A stretch of 64,000 nt of DNA from CAVQND01 sp964653485 (GTDB lineage: Bacteria > Verrucomicrobiota > Verrucomicrobiia > Limisphaerales > UBA8199): NCBI GenBank assembly GCA_964653485.1, contig CAZZFF010000018.1, positions 1 to 64,000 on the forward strand, given 5' to 3'. How positions within the stretch are numbered: the stretch's first letter is position 1; every line of letters starts with the position of its first letter. The notes beneath the pieces are model-generated. The model made no database searches. It saw only the letters and a list, made by a program, of their open reading frames with translations, and was not told where the DNA came from. Made by a program: the position numbers and the translations under genes. Positions 1-7,956 of the stretch are shown here, in pieces.

Positions 1-2
1 AG

Positions 3-647
3 ATAGCCAACTACGTGCGCCCGGGCGCGCAGCGGATTGGGGTGAGCGGTTCGGTACCGTCGTTGTTGACGCTACTGGCATTTTACAATCCGAACAACGG
101 GCAAATCACGCTCACCGGCGTCAACAGCAACAGCAGCCCCTCGACCATCGTGTGTGCGCTGGCGTCGCTCCCGGCGATTCCGAGCTTGTATCTTTATTAT
201 ACGTCGAGCACCGCAAATCTTGCTTACGGAGGCAGCGTGCCGGTGAACAACGGCGAGTTCTCGGCGGTGGTGCCGGCGAACTGTGTGTACACTCTGACCT
301 ATACGAACACGGGGGCCGCGGTGGTAATCGGCAATGGGCAGCCCGTCGCGGCGGAGCCATACTTCCTGGCGCCATTTGTGCGCAATGGCCAGATTTTCCT
401 TACGGTGGTGGGTGAACGCGGGCGCGCCTGCCGGATTGAGACCTCCTCGGACCTGGAGACGTGGTCCGAGCTTCAGACCGTGGCGCTTCTGGACGGCACG
501 GCCACGATCACTGAGCCGGTTGAAACGCCCCCCGAAGCCGAGGCACTGATCCAGGAGAAGGGCTTAACGCCTGCGGACGCCCCGGTTGTGACGAACGAAC
601 CCAGGCCGGCGGCTCCGCACTTTTACCGGGCAATACTGCTGCCCTAG
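3..647 (+). CDS. C-terminal part of a secreted glycoside hydrolase (GH30-like), 5' end outside window
   Basis: The frame is open to the left edge, so only the last ~214 residues are present. The first part, with a Y-V-R-P-G-x-x-R-I-G motif followed by an N-rich beta-sandwich pattern, resembles the C-terminal beta domain that follows the catalytic barrel in GH30-type enzymes. The last ~90 residues contain S-S-D-L-E-T-W-S and end in H-F-Y-R-A-I-L-L-P, a module common at the C-terminus of secreted Verrucomicrobiota proteins. The catalytic domain is not visible, so substrate and family are inferred. It converges on rfbB with a 16-bp gap. No PEP-CTERM signal is present at the end. Confidence 0.6.
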   Translation: MANYVRPGAQRIGVSGSVPSLLTLLAFYNPNNGQITLTGVNSNSSPSTIVCALASLPAIPSLYLYYTSSTANLAYGGSVPVNNGEFSAVVPANCVYTLTYTNTGAAVVIGNGQPVAAEPYFLAPFVRNGQIFLTVVGERGRACRIETSSDLETWSELQTVALLDGTATITEPVETPPEAEALIQEKGLTPADAPVVTNEPRPAAPHFYRAILLP

Positions 648-663
648 GCGAAGGCCGGGCGGG

Positions 664-1731
664 CTACTTGTTGGGCAAAGGCTTCTCCTGGCCGATCTGG
701 CCGATCTGGCCGACTTGGCGAACCCAGTCCTGGTGGTCGAGATACCAGCGCACGGTTTCGCGCAGGCCCTGCTCGAACTTATGGGCGGGAGACCAATCCA
801 GGTCCTGCTTGATCTTGGAGGCATCGATGGCGTAGCGCCGGTCATGGCCGGGGCGATCTTTGACGAAGCGGATAAGGCCGCGCGAACCGCCGCCCAGGGC
901 GGGGGCCATTTCATCAATCAGGTCGCAGATCATCTCGACGATGTGGATATTGGCCCATTCGTTGTGGCCGCCGATGTTGTAGGTTTCGCCGTTGCGCCCG
1001 CGTGTGAGCACGAGCCAAAGGGCCTGGGCATGGTCAAGCACATAGAGCCAGTCCCGGACATTGAGCCCGTCGCCATAAACGGGGACGGGTCGGCGGGCAA
1101 TCACGCTCTGGATGACCACCGGAATGAGCTTTTCGGGGAACTGGTAGGGCCCATAGTTGTTCGAGCAGTTGGTAATCACGGCGGGCAGGCCGTAGGTGTG
1201 GTGATACGCCCGGACCATAAGGTCGCTCGAGGCCTTGCTGGCCGAGTAAGGGGAGTTCGGGGCGTAAGCGGTGGTTTCTGTGAAGGCGCCGGTGGGGCCG
1301 AGGCTGCCATAGACTTCATCGGTGGAGACATGATGGAAGCGGCAGGTTGAGCGCAGCGCGGGGTCGAAGGCATTCGGGCCGAACCATGCGTCCCTGCAAG
1401 CCTCTAGGAGGTTGAAGGTGCCAACGACGTTGGTATGGATAAAGTCGGCCGGACCGGTAATCGAGCGGTCGACGTGCGACTCGGCGGCAAGGTGGAGGAC
1501 GTGCGTAATGCGGTGGCCGCGCACCACATCCAGCATCGCCTTGCGATCCCGAATGTCCGCCTGAACAAATTGGTATTTCGGGTGTCGGGATACCCTATCG
1601 AGGTTCTCAATGTGCCCGGCGTAGGTCAGGACATCGAGATTGACCAGTTTCTCGACCTCGGTCCGGTCAATGATATGGTGAATGACGTTCGAGCCGATGA
1701 AGCCGGCCCCGCCGGTAACAAGCAGATTCAT
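664..1731 (-). CDS. rfbB: dTDP-glucose 4,6-dehydratase
   Basis: 355-residue extended short-chain dehydrogenase that converts dTDP-glucose to dTDP-4-keto-6-deoxyglucose, the branch point for rhamnose and for 3-amino-3,6-dideoxyhexoses. Visible are the N-terminal Rossmann motif T-G-G-A-G-F-I-G-S (residues 6-14), S-T-D-E-V-Y-G, and the catalytic Y162-x-x-x-K166. Length is normal for RfbB. It is the last gene of rfbC-rfbD-rfbB, 45 bp after rfbD. The C-terminus carries an extra G-Q-I-G-Q-I-G-Q stretch encoded by a 9-bp tandem repeat. The partner thymidylyltransferase rfbA is not in the window. The product could also feed the FdtA/DegT pair at 25.7-27.2 kb. Confidence 0.95.
   Translation of the reverse strand: MNLLVTGGAGFIGSNVIHHIIDRTEVEKLVNLDVLTYAGHIENLDRVSRHPKYQFVQADIRDRKAMLDVVRGHRITHVLHLAAESHVDRSITGPADFIHTNVVGTFNLLEACRDAWFGPNAFDPALRSTCRFHHVSTDEVYGSLGPTGAFTETTAYAPNSPYSASKASSDLMVRAYHHTYGLPAVITNCSNNYGPYQFPEKLIPVVIQSVIARRPVPVYGDGLNVRDWLYVLDHAQALWLVLTRGRNGETYNIGGHNEWANIHIVEMICDLIDEMAPALGGGSRGLIRFVKDRPGHDRRYAIDASKIKQDLDWSPAHKFEQGLRETVRWYLDHQDWVRQVGQIGQIGQEKPLPNK
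688..714 (-). repeat. Three tandem 9-bp units inside the 3' end of rfbB
   Basis: On the plus strand the unit ctggccgat occurs three times in a row (last base of the third copy differs). It encodes the repeated G-Q-I tripeptide at the RfbB C-terminus. Because the unit is a multiple of three, copy-number change would alter only the tail length and would not shift the frame. Confidence 0.8.
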
Positions 1732-1776
1732 AAAATGCAGAGTGCGGAGTGAGTGTTGTTTGCCATTGGACGTTTT

Positions 1777-2655
1777 TCAGTTTTCGACAACCAGGCGAAG
1801 ACCCTCTTCCCAAGGAGGCAAGCGGAGGCCAAAGGTCGTTTCGAGTTTGGCGCAAGACATCCTGGAATTGGCGGGACGCCGTGCCGGAGTGGGGTACTGT
1901 GCGGTGGAGATGGGCTCGAGACGCGAGCACTTTTTGCCTTCCGCGGGCATGAGGCCCACAATGGCGGTAGCAAACCCGTGCCACGACGTGTGACCGCCGG
2001 CCGCCAGGTGATACAGCCCGCAGAGGGCGGCGGGGTCGGCGGCGGCCGCTACCTGCCTCAGGGCCAGGGCGGTGGTCTGGGCGATGAGGCGCGACGGGGT
2101 GGGAGCGCCGATCTGGTCGCTCACGATGCGCAGGCATTCCCGCTCGCGCGCCAGGCGCATGATGGTGAGCAGAAAGTTCTGGCCGCGCGCCCCATAGACC
2201 CAACAGAGGCGGAAGATTAGGTGATGGCCTCCGATGGCCTGGATCGCTTGGTCGCCCGCGAGCTTGGACCGCCCGTACGCGCTGAGCGGGTTCGGGGTGT
2301 CGGTTTCGAGATAAGGCTCGGTCTTGGCGCCGTCGAACACGTAATCGGTCGAATAATGGACCAGCAGCGCCCCGCTCCTTTTCGCGGCCTCCGCCATGAT
2401 GCCGGGCGCCTCGCCGTTGATCTTCGCGGCCGTCTCGGGGTCCGACTCCGCCTTGTCGACGGCGGTATAGGCGGCGGCGTTGATGACGATATCGGGGCGC
2501 GCCTCATCGACGGCCCGGCGGATGGAGTCGGGCTGGGTAAAATCGATCTCCGGAAAGTCCAAGCAACGAACCTGGGCCATGGGGGCGAGGGTGCGGCGGA
2601 GTTCCCAGCCGACTTGGCCGACCCTGCCGAAGAGCAAAATGCGTGGTATTTTCAT
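1777..2655 (-). CDS. rfbD: dTDP-4-dehydrorhamnose reductase
   Basis: 292 residues, RmlD family. It reduces dTDP-4-keto-L-rhamnose to dTDP-L-rhamnose with NAD(P)H, the last step of the pathway. The cofactor motif G-R-V-G-Q-V-G lies at residues 10-16, the family D-Y-V-F-D-G stretch is present, and the catalytic pair is Y127-x-x-x-K131 within S-A-Y-G-R-S-K. It starts 13 bp after the rfbC stop and is followed by rfbB, so the three are one transcription unit. Nothing in the sequence suggests loss of function. Confidence 0.94.
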   Translation of the reverse strand: MKIPRILLFGRVGQVGWELRRTLAPMAQVRCLDFPEIDFTQPDSIRRAVDEARPDIVINAAAYTAVDKAESDPETAAKINGEAPGIMAEAAKRSGALLVHYSTDYVFDGAKTEPYLETDTPNPLSAYGRSKLAGDQAIQAIGGHHLIFRLCWVYGARGQNFLLTIMRLARERECLRIVSDQIGAPTPSRLIAQTTALALRQVAAAADPAALCGLYHLAAGGHTSWHGFATAIVGLMPAEGKKCSRLEPISTAQYPTPARRPANSRMSCAKLETTFGLRLPPWEEGLRLVVEN

Positions 2656-2668
2656 AGTCCGGGGTGAA

Positions 2669-3217
2669 TTAAGGGAATAAACGTTCGGGGGGCAGTTCGC
2701 GCAAGCGCAACGCCTTGGCGTCCCTGGGCGAAAGCAACGGCTCGCTCAGAGGCCATCGGATGCCGATGTCCGGGTCGTCCCAGCGCACGCCGCTTTCGTC
2801 GCTGGGGGAATAAAAGTCAGAGCATTTGTAATGGAACAACGCGGTGTCGCTCAGGACCGCGAAGCCGTGCGCGAAGCCCGGAGGCACAAAGAACTGGAGC
2901 TTGTTCTCCGCCGAGAGGACCAGCCCGTACCACCGGCCGAACGTGGAAGAGGAGCGGCGAATGTCCACGGCCACGTCGAAGACCTCGCCTTGGAGGACCT
3001 GCAGGAGCTTGGCCTGAGGATGGGGATTCTGAAAGTGCAGGCCCCGCAAGGTGCCGCGGCGGGACAGCGATAGGTTGTCCTGGACAAACTGGCCTTCCGG
3101 GCCGTGCTGGCGATATTCGCGCTCGTTCCAGGTTTCCATGAAGAAACCGCGCGCATCACCGAACACCTTGGGTTGGATAACGAGCAACCCCTCCAACTCA
3201 CACGTTTTAATGTTCAT
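2669..3217 (-). CDS. rfbC: dTDP-4-dehydrorhamnose 3,5-epimerase
   Basis: 182-residue cupin of the RmlC family. It epimerises C3 and C5 of dTDP-4-keto-6-deoxyglucose between RfbB and RfbD. The family signature R-G-L-H-F-Q, which holds the catalytic histidine, and the later F-x-V-P-P-G-F-A-H-G-F motif are both present. Length matches the family. It is the first of three rhamnose genes, 29 bp after the end of the polysaccharide export lipoprotein gene, so export and rhamnose supply appear co-transcribed. Rhamnose in the EPS is therefore likely. Confidence 0.95.
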   Translation of the reverse strand: MNIKTCELEGLLVIQPKVFGDARGFFMETWNEREYRQHGPEGQFVQDNLSLSRRGTLRGLHFQNPHPQAKLLQVLQGEVFDVAVDIRRSSSTFGRWYGLVLSAENKLQFFVPPGFAHGFAVLSDTALFHYKCSDFYSPSDESGVRWDDPDIGIRWPLSEPLLSPRDAKALRLRELPPERLFP

Positions 3218-3246
3218 GAGTTATTCTTCAGAGCTTGGGACAAAAA

Positions 3247-4356
3247 CTAGAACCAGGTGAACCGTTCGGGCACGTAAATGATGTCGGAGGGTCTCAAGTC
3301 GAAGGACTCGGCGTGCTTGCCCAGGAGTGACTCTCTCAAGTTTATGATGTGATACTCGGAGCGTCCATTCTCCTGGCGGATGACCCGGACCTTCTTCAAG
3401 TTGGCTTTGGAATAATCGATGCCGGCTTCGACAACGGCTTCCATCGCGGAGATGGGGCGATCGGACATGATTTTGCCCGGTCGCAGCACGGAGCCGGTGA
3501 CATAGACGGTGAAAAAAGAGGAATCGACCGCGACAGAGACTTCCTTGACCTGGAGTTGGGGGCCGTAAAGCTTAAGGAGTTCTTTTTCCGCCTCGGTGGG
3601 CGCCATGCCGGCGATCTTGAATTCATCGATTAGCGGCAGCGTAATTCTGCCGTCACGCCGGATTTGCGCGACGGTGTTGAGTTGGGGGGCGCCCGGAAAT
3701 GTGACGCGCACGGTATCCCCTTCGCGCAGCACGAGTCGGTCCGGCTTGCTTGGCTGGGGGCCGCTGGAGGCGGTTCGCCCGGCGTCCGGGTTGGCCGGCT
3801 GCACTTGGGTGGGGGGAAGGATGGCTGGCAGCCGGGCGGGAGGGCTGGCCTGAGCGATCAATTCCGGAGGTGGCAGACTGCCGCCGCCTGAAGACGGCGC
3901 TACGGCGGCAGGCGGGTTGGCCTCAGAAACCAGCGTGGGCGGTGAGGTCGCAGGCTGAGCCGGCGGACTGGCCTGAGCGGTCAAGCCGGAGGGCGGCGCG
4001 ATGCCGCCGCCCGGAGGCGGCGTTCCGGCCGCGGGAACCGGCTCCGTGTTGGCAGGTTGGGCGGCAAGGGTCGTGGTGGTGCTCTGGGGCGTGGGCTGCG
4101 GTTGTGCGGCGATAGGGCTTGGCTGGCCGGCGGCACTATCGGCCGGCTTCGGGAAGTTGCGCCGCACCCATTCATCGGGCGTCAGCGGCCGGGTTTGCGC
4201 GCTGGCCGGATCGACCTGCGAGAAGATGGGCCTGTCCGGCGTCTCCGCCGTCTCACACCCGACCGCGCCCGGCAGGAGCGCCACGGCGACGAGGCAAGCC
4301 TTGAGAGGATACACCAGGGCAATAATCGAGCTCTGGGGTTGGGAGCGGTGTTTCAT
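3247..4356 (-). CDS. Polysaccharide export lipoprotein (Wza/Poly_export family, SLBB)
   Basis: Outer-membrane export channel component. The chosen start gives a lipoprotein signal ending L-L-P-G-A-V-G-C (cysteine ~34) with AGGA 8 nt upstream; an ATG at 4398 (14 residues earlier) also has an AGGA and cannot be excluded. After the signal comes a ~160-residue Pro/Ala/Gln-rich linker with repeated A-Q-A-S-P-P-A blocks, then the Poly_export domain (begins L-R-E-G-D-T-V-R-V) and an SLBB-like part with V-x-G-S-V-x-x-P-G. It ends D-I-I-Y-V-P-E-R-F-T-W-F. The long linker is unusual for Wza and may span the periplasm or peptidoglycan. It lies between prsR and rfbC. Confidence 0.85.
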   Translation of the reverse strand: MKHRSQPQSSIIALVYPLKACLVAVALLPGAVGCETAETPDRPIFSQVDPASAQTRPLTPDEWVRRNFPKPADSAAGQPSPIAAQPQPTPQSTTTTLAAQPANTEPVPAAGTPPPGGGIAPPSGLTAQASPPAQPATSPPTLVSEANPPAAVAPSSGGGSLPPPELIAQASPPARLPAILPPTQVQPANPDAGRTASSGPQPSKPDRLVLREGDTVRVTFPGAPQLNTVAQIRRDGRITLPLIDEFKIAGMAPTEAEKELLKLYGPQLQVKEVSVAVDSSFFTVYVTGSVLRPGKIMSDRPISAMEAVVEAGIDYSKANLKKVRVIRQENGRSEYHIINLRESLLGKHAESFDLRPSDIIYVPERFTWF

Positions 4357-4434
4357 GGGAACTGTCCTGGTTGATTGGTGAGTCGCTGATGTCTTCATAA
4401 TTTCATCCTGTAATAGTTGTCGGCGTCGACCGTT

Positions 4435-5820
4435 TCAAGGGTGCTCGGCCGCGTCGCCGCCGCGTTCGCCCCTGGGTATCCCGAGTTTTTCCATCAGATC
4501 ATAGAGAGTGGGGCGCGTGATTCCGAGTTCCGCGGCCGCGGGGGCGATCTTGCCGGAGTACCTCCGAAGGGCGCGGGTGACCATGTCCCGCTCGATGGCC
4601 TCCCGGCCCTGTTTGAGGCTGCCCGCGGGGTGCGCCGCCGCTTGACCAGCCAGTTCAAGGTCCCGGGCGGTCAACCGTTTGCCCTCCGCCATGATGACTG
4701 CGCGTCTGACGCGATTCTCCAATTCGCGGACGTTGCCCGGCCACGGGTGACAAAGCAGGGCGCTGATCGCGGCGGGATCGAAGGTCAGACCCTCTTTTTG
4801 GTTTTCGGCGGCGTATCGGCGAAGGAACTCACGGGCCAGGAGTTCAATGTCGCCCTCACGGCGCCTCAAGGGCGGCAAGGTGATGACCACGACCGCCAGG
4901 CGGTAGTACAAGTCCTCCCGGAAACGCCCGTCGGCCAGCAGTTTATTCAGGTCCGAGTTGGTGGCGGCGATGACGCGCGCATCGGCTGGGATCGGTTGGC
5001 GACCCCCGACGCGCTCGATCGTTTGTTCCTGGAGGAAGCGAAGGAGTTTGACCTGGAGCGCGGGAGAGATTTCTCCGATTTCATCCAGGAAGAGCGTGCC
5101 GCCCGTGGCGGATTCGATTCGCCCTTTGCGCTGGGCATGGGCGCCGGTGAATGCCCCCCGCTCGTGGCCAAAGAGCTCGCTCTCGAGAAGGGTCTCGGGA
5201 ATGGCGCTGCAGTTGATGGCGACGAAGGGACCGTCCTTGCGCGGACTGCGCTGGTGGATCGCCAGGGCGGCCCTCTCCTTGCCCGTGCCGCTTTCGCCCA
5301 GGATCAACACCGGCGCCGTGGTGGTGGCCACCTTGCGCACGGCGGCGAAAACGTCCTGCATCTGCGGGCTGGCGCCAAGCATGTTCTCGAATGCCTTGCT
5401 CTGATACTGGCGCTGAAGCTGGCGGTAGTCCCGTTCGAGGCCCGCCACGTGGACCGTGCGCTTGAGGATGATCTTCAGTTCGTCCAGTTCGACCGGCTTG
5501 GTCAGAAAATCATAAGCGCCCGAGCCGATCGCATGGAGCGCGTTGGCCTTCTCGGCCTGCCCGGTCACAATAATGATCTTGGCGGGACTATTCTGAGCCA
5601 GCAGATCGGCGAGCGTTGCCAGGCCCTCTTCCGGGCCGGCCGGATGCGGCGGCAGCCCCAGGTCAAGCAGGACCACCAGCGGCGGACGGCGCGTGAATGC
5701 CTCCAGGGCGCTCGGACGATCCCCCGCCAGGGTGATTTCGTAGTCCTCCGCCAGCGCCCACTTCATCTGCGCCCGGATCTCCTCGTCGTCGTCAATAATC
5801 AGCAGCTCGGGTTTACTCAT
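4435..5820 (-). CDS. prsR: Sigma-54-dependent response regulator PrsR (PEP-CTERM system)
   Basis: 461 residues, NtrC-type architecture. The receiver domain (1-120) has D11, D12 and the phosphoacceptor D53 in L-L-D-L-G-L-P-P. The AAA+ sigma-54 interaction domain has Walker A G-E-S-G-T-G-K (175-181), the G-A-F-T-G-A loop (222-227) that contacts sigma-54, and Walker B D246-E247. A Fis-type helix-turn-helix ends the protein (~420-452). The N-terminus and order match the PrsR subfamily found only beside exosortase loci. It lies 24 bp after prsK. In known systems PrsR with RpoN activates PEP-CTERM protein and EPS genes. Confidence 0.93.
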   Translation of the reverse strand: MSKPELLIIDDDEEIRAQMKWALAEDYEITLAGDRPSALEAFTRRPPLVVLLDLGLPPHPAGPEEGLATLADLLAQNSPAKIIIVTGQAEKANALHAIGSGAYDFLTKPVELDELKIILKRTVHVAGLERDYRQLQRQYQSKAFENMLGASPQMQDVFAAVRKVATTTAPVLILGESGTGKERAALAIHQRSPRKDGPFVAINCSAIPETLLESELFGHERGAFTGAHAQRKGRIESATGGTLFLDEIGEISPALQVKLLRFLQEQTIERVGGRQPIPADARVIAATNSDLNKLLADGRFREDLYYRLAVVVITLPPLRRREGDIELLAREFLRRYAAENQKEGLTFDPAAISALLCHPWPGNVRELENRVRRAVIMAEGKRLTARDLELAGQAAAHPAGSLKQGREAIERDMVTRALRRYSGKIAPAAAELGITRPTLYDLMEKLGIPRGERGGDAAEHP

Positions 5821-5844
5821 ATCAATCTGCCGGGAATCGCACGG

Positions 5845-7956
5845 CTAAGCCTGCGCCAGCGGCAGCAACACGCGGAACGAAGTGCCCCGGCCAAGGGCGC
5901 TTTCCACCTCGATTCGCCCATGGTGAGCTTCCACGATGAGCTTACAATGGAACATGCCGATGCCAATCCCGTTTTTCTTGGTGGTTTGAAAGGGCCGAAA
6001 GAGGCGGTCCTTTACAAACTCAGGGCTCATGCCGCAGCCATTGTCCGCAACCGCCAGAACGGCCCAGCCGTTGCGGCGGCTGGTCTCCACGCGGATGCCC
6101 CCTCCGGGACCGACGGCATCCCGCGCGTTGAACACCAGGTTGGTCAGGACTTTCTCCATTTGAATGGGGTCGAGGCGCACTTTAGGCAGGGGCTGGAGGT
6201 CCTTAACTACTAAGAGGCCGGGGGTCTGATCGAGACCTTTTAGGACCTCGGCCGCCAGTTGGTTCAGATCACAGTCGACCGGGCGGATGGCCAATTCCTG
6301 GCGCAAAAGCCCCAGCCGGCTGATGACGTCGTTCAGGTGGGTCACGGTCCTCGAAATCCCGCGCAACGCATCCTCCCTGAAGGCGGGGTCCTCGTAATGA
6401 ACGGGAAGGTTCCGCAGCATCAGCGAGAGCATCGAGGCCGTGTTCTTGAGGTCGTGAACGAAAAAGGCGGACATGGCCTGAAAGGCCTCGAGTTGCTTGG
6501 CCTCGATTAAGCGACGCGAAAACTGCACGTTGAGAAGGCTCGTGGCGGCCTGCTCGCTCACCGACTTGAGGAGGTCAAGGTCCTGAAACGAGAAACTGGC
6601 CGCCCCCACCCGGTCGCCAAGCGTGATCAGCCCGATCCACTCGCCGCCGGCGATAAGAGGCACGACGAAGCGGTCGCCGCCCCTGGAGAACTGCGACGGG
6701 TGACATCGCCGGAGGGCCGAGGCCCAGGCCGCCTCCGAGGCGTCCAGGTCAACCGGCTCGGCGCCGTTTCTCAGGGCGTCGATGACTCCCGCAACATCCG
6801 GGGGGTCCAACTGCAGCAGCGCGGCCCTTTCGGCCGAGAGGAGGGTTGAAGCGCCCAACAAGAGTCTCTCCTTCCGCTCGTCGGCCAGCCAAACGGTCAC
6901 GGATTGGGCCTGGAATATCCGGGACACGAGCCCGGCGATCGCGCCGCACAAATCGGCTTGTTCGACATGGCAGGCGATGCCTTCGGTAAAAGTCCTCCAC
7001 ACCTGGCGATAGTCGTACAGCGGCCTGTTGAAATGCCGGCTGACCAGTCGTTTGATGCGCCAGTTCAGCCGCTCTGAGAGCAGCAACACCGCCAGGAGCA
7101 CCACCGCGATCAGAATGAGCAGGGCCTTCAGTTGAAAGGCGGCGCCGACGCCGAAAATCGCGAGCCATTTGGCCAGCACCCCCAAAACGACGAGGTATAT
7201 CCCCGCCAGCAGCAGAGTGATCGAGTTTCGCAAAACCGCCTGCGACGGATAAACATCCACTTTGAAAGGCCCGGCCCGCAGCAGCGAGACGAGGATGAGC
7301 ACGCAGGCCACGAGAAGCCCGGCGGAATCCAGCGGTTGAAGGGACAGGTCGACGGCGCGGAACAGGTGTACCTGGCTGCCAGTATAGACGCGGACCACGA
7401 ACAAAGCCCCAATGCCCAGAATCATGAACTTGATGCGCCATCGGATGGTCCCGACCGAGGCCCGGAGCGTGCGCTCCAGGTTCATAAGGACCAGGACGGC
7501 GCTGACCAGCAGGACCACGCTCACAATCAGGCCGGGCACTCCCAGGCGCAGCATCCATTGGTGGGTCGATTCCGACTGCGCTATCGAGACGAAGAGGTCT
7601 CCGTGAAAGGCCAGCGCAAGGGCCGCCGGCACCACGCAAACAGTCGCCAGCACGAATCGCCATGGAGCCAGCGATTCGCGGTAGTTGCCGCGCGCGTACG
7701 TCAGGCTGAAGCACAGCCACGTGCAGGGCAGGAGCGAACACACAACAAGCCTGCAGTTCTGCCAATAGACCATCTCTTCCGGAAACGGCGACATTTGGGT
7801 CAAGCCGGAGAAAAGGCTCTCGGCGGAGAGCAGGCCCATGCCGGCGACGAAACACCAGTGCGGGAGCGAGCGCCGCGCATCGCGCGCGACGGCAAGCGCG
7901 AGCAAGGCCGCCCCAAGCGAGGCCGCGAAAGCGAGTAATGCCGCGAGTTGCATCAC
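5845..7956 (-). CDS. prsK: PEP-CTERM system sensor histidine kinase PrsK
   Basis: 703 residues. The N-terminal ~290 residues hold about eight hydrophobic segments, followed by a GAF-like domain (~320-480), the dimerisation/phosphoacceptor motif F-V-H-D-L-K-N with H501, and a HATPase domain with N-A-R-D-A-V (N box), D-N-G-C-G-M and G-I-G-I-G-M (G boxes). The V-H-D-L-K-N phosphosite and multi-span sensor are characteristic of PrsK. It overlaps the exosortase-TPR gene by 4 bp (ATGA) and is followed by prsR, so kinase, regulator and exosortase are translationally coupled. Confidence 0.92.
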   Translation of the reverse strand: MMQLAALLAFAASLGAALLALAVARDARRSLPHWCFVAGMGLLSAESLFSGLTQMSPFPEEMVYWQNCRLVVCSLLPCTWLCFSLTYARGNYRESLAPWRFVLATVCVVPAALALAFHGDLFVSIAQSESTHQWMLRLGVPGLIVSVVLLVSAVLVLMNLERTLRASVGTIRWRIKFMILGIGALFVVRVYTGSQVHLFRAVDLSLQPLDSAGLLVACVLILVSLLRAGPFKVDVYPSQAVLRNSITLLLAGIYLVVLGVLAKWLAIFGVGAAFQLKALLILIAVVLLAVLLLSERLNWRIKRLVSRHFNRPLYDYRQVWRTFTEGIACHVEQADLCGAIAGLVSRIFQAQSVTVWLADERKERLLLGASTLLSAERAALLQLDPPDVAGVIDALRNGAEPVDLDASEAAWASALRRCHPSQFSRGGDRFVVPLIAGGEWIGLITLGDRVGAASFSFQDLDLLKSVSEQAATSLLNVQFSRRLIEAKQLEAFQAMSAFFVHDLKNTASMLSLMLRNLPVHYEDPAFREDALRGISRTVTHLNDVISRLGLLRQELAIRPVDCDLNQLAAEVLKGLDQTPGLLVVKDLQPLPKVRLDPIQMEKVLTNLVFNARDAVGPGGGIRVETSRRNGWAVLAVADNGCGMSPEFVKDRLFRPFQTTKKNGIGIGMFHCKLIVEAHHGRIEVESALGRGTSFRVLLPLAQA

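Noticed and set aside
4417..6213. Long open frame on the plus strand opposite prsR and prsK
   Set aside because: Antisense shadow in GC-rich DNA: the minus strand encodes complete, motif-rich PrsR and PrsK over the same bases. The same applies to the long plus-strand frames at 42905-44719 and 48378-51026.
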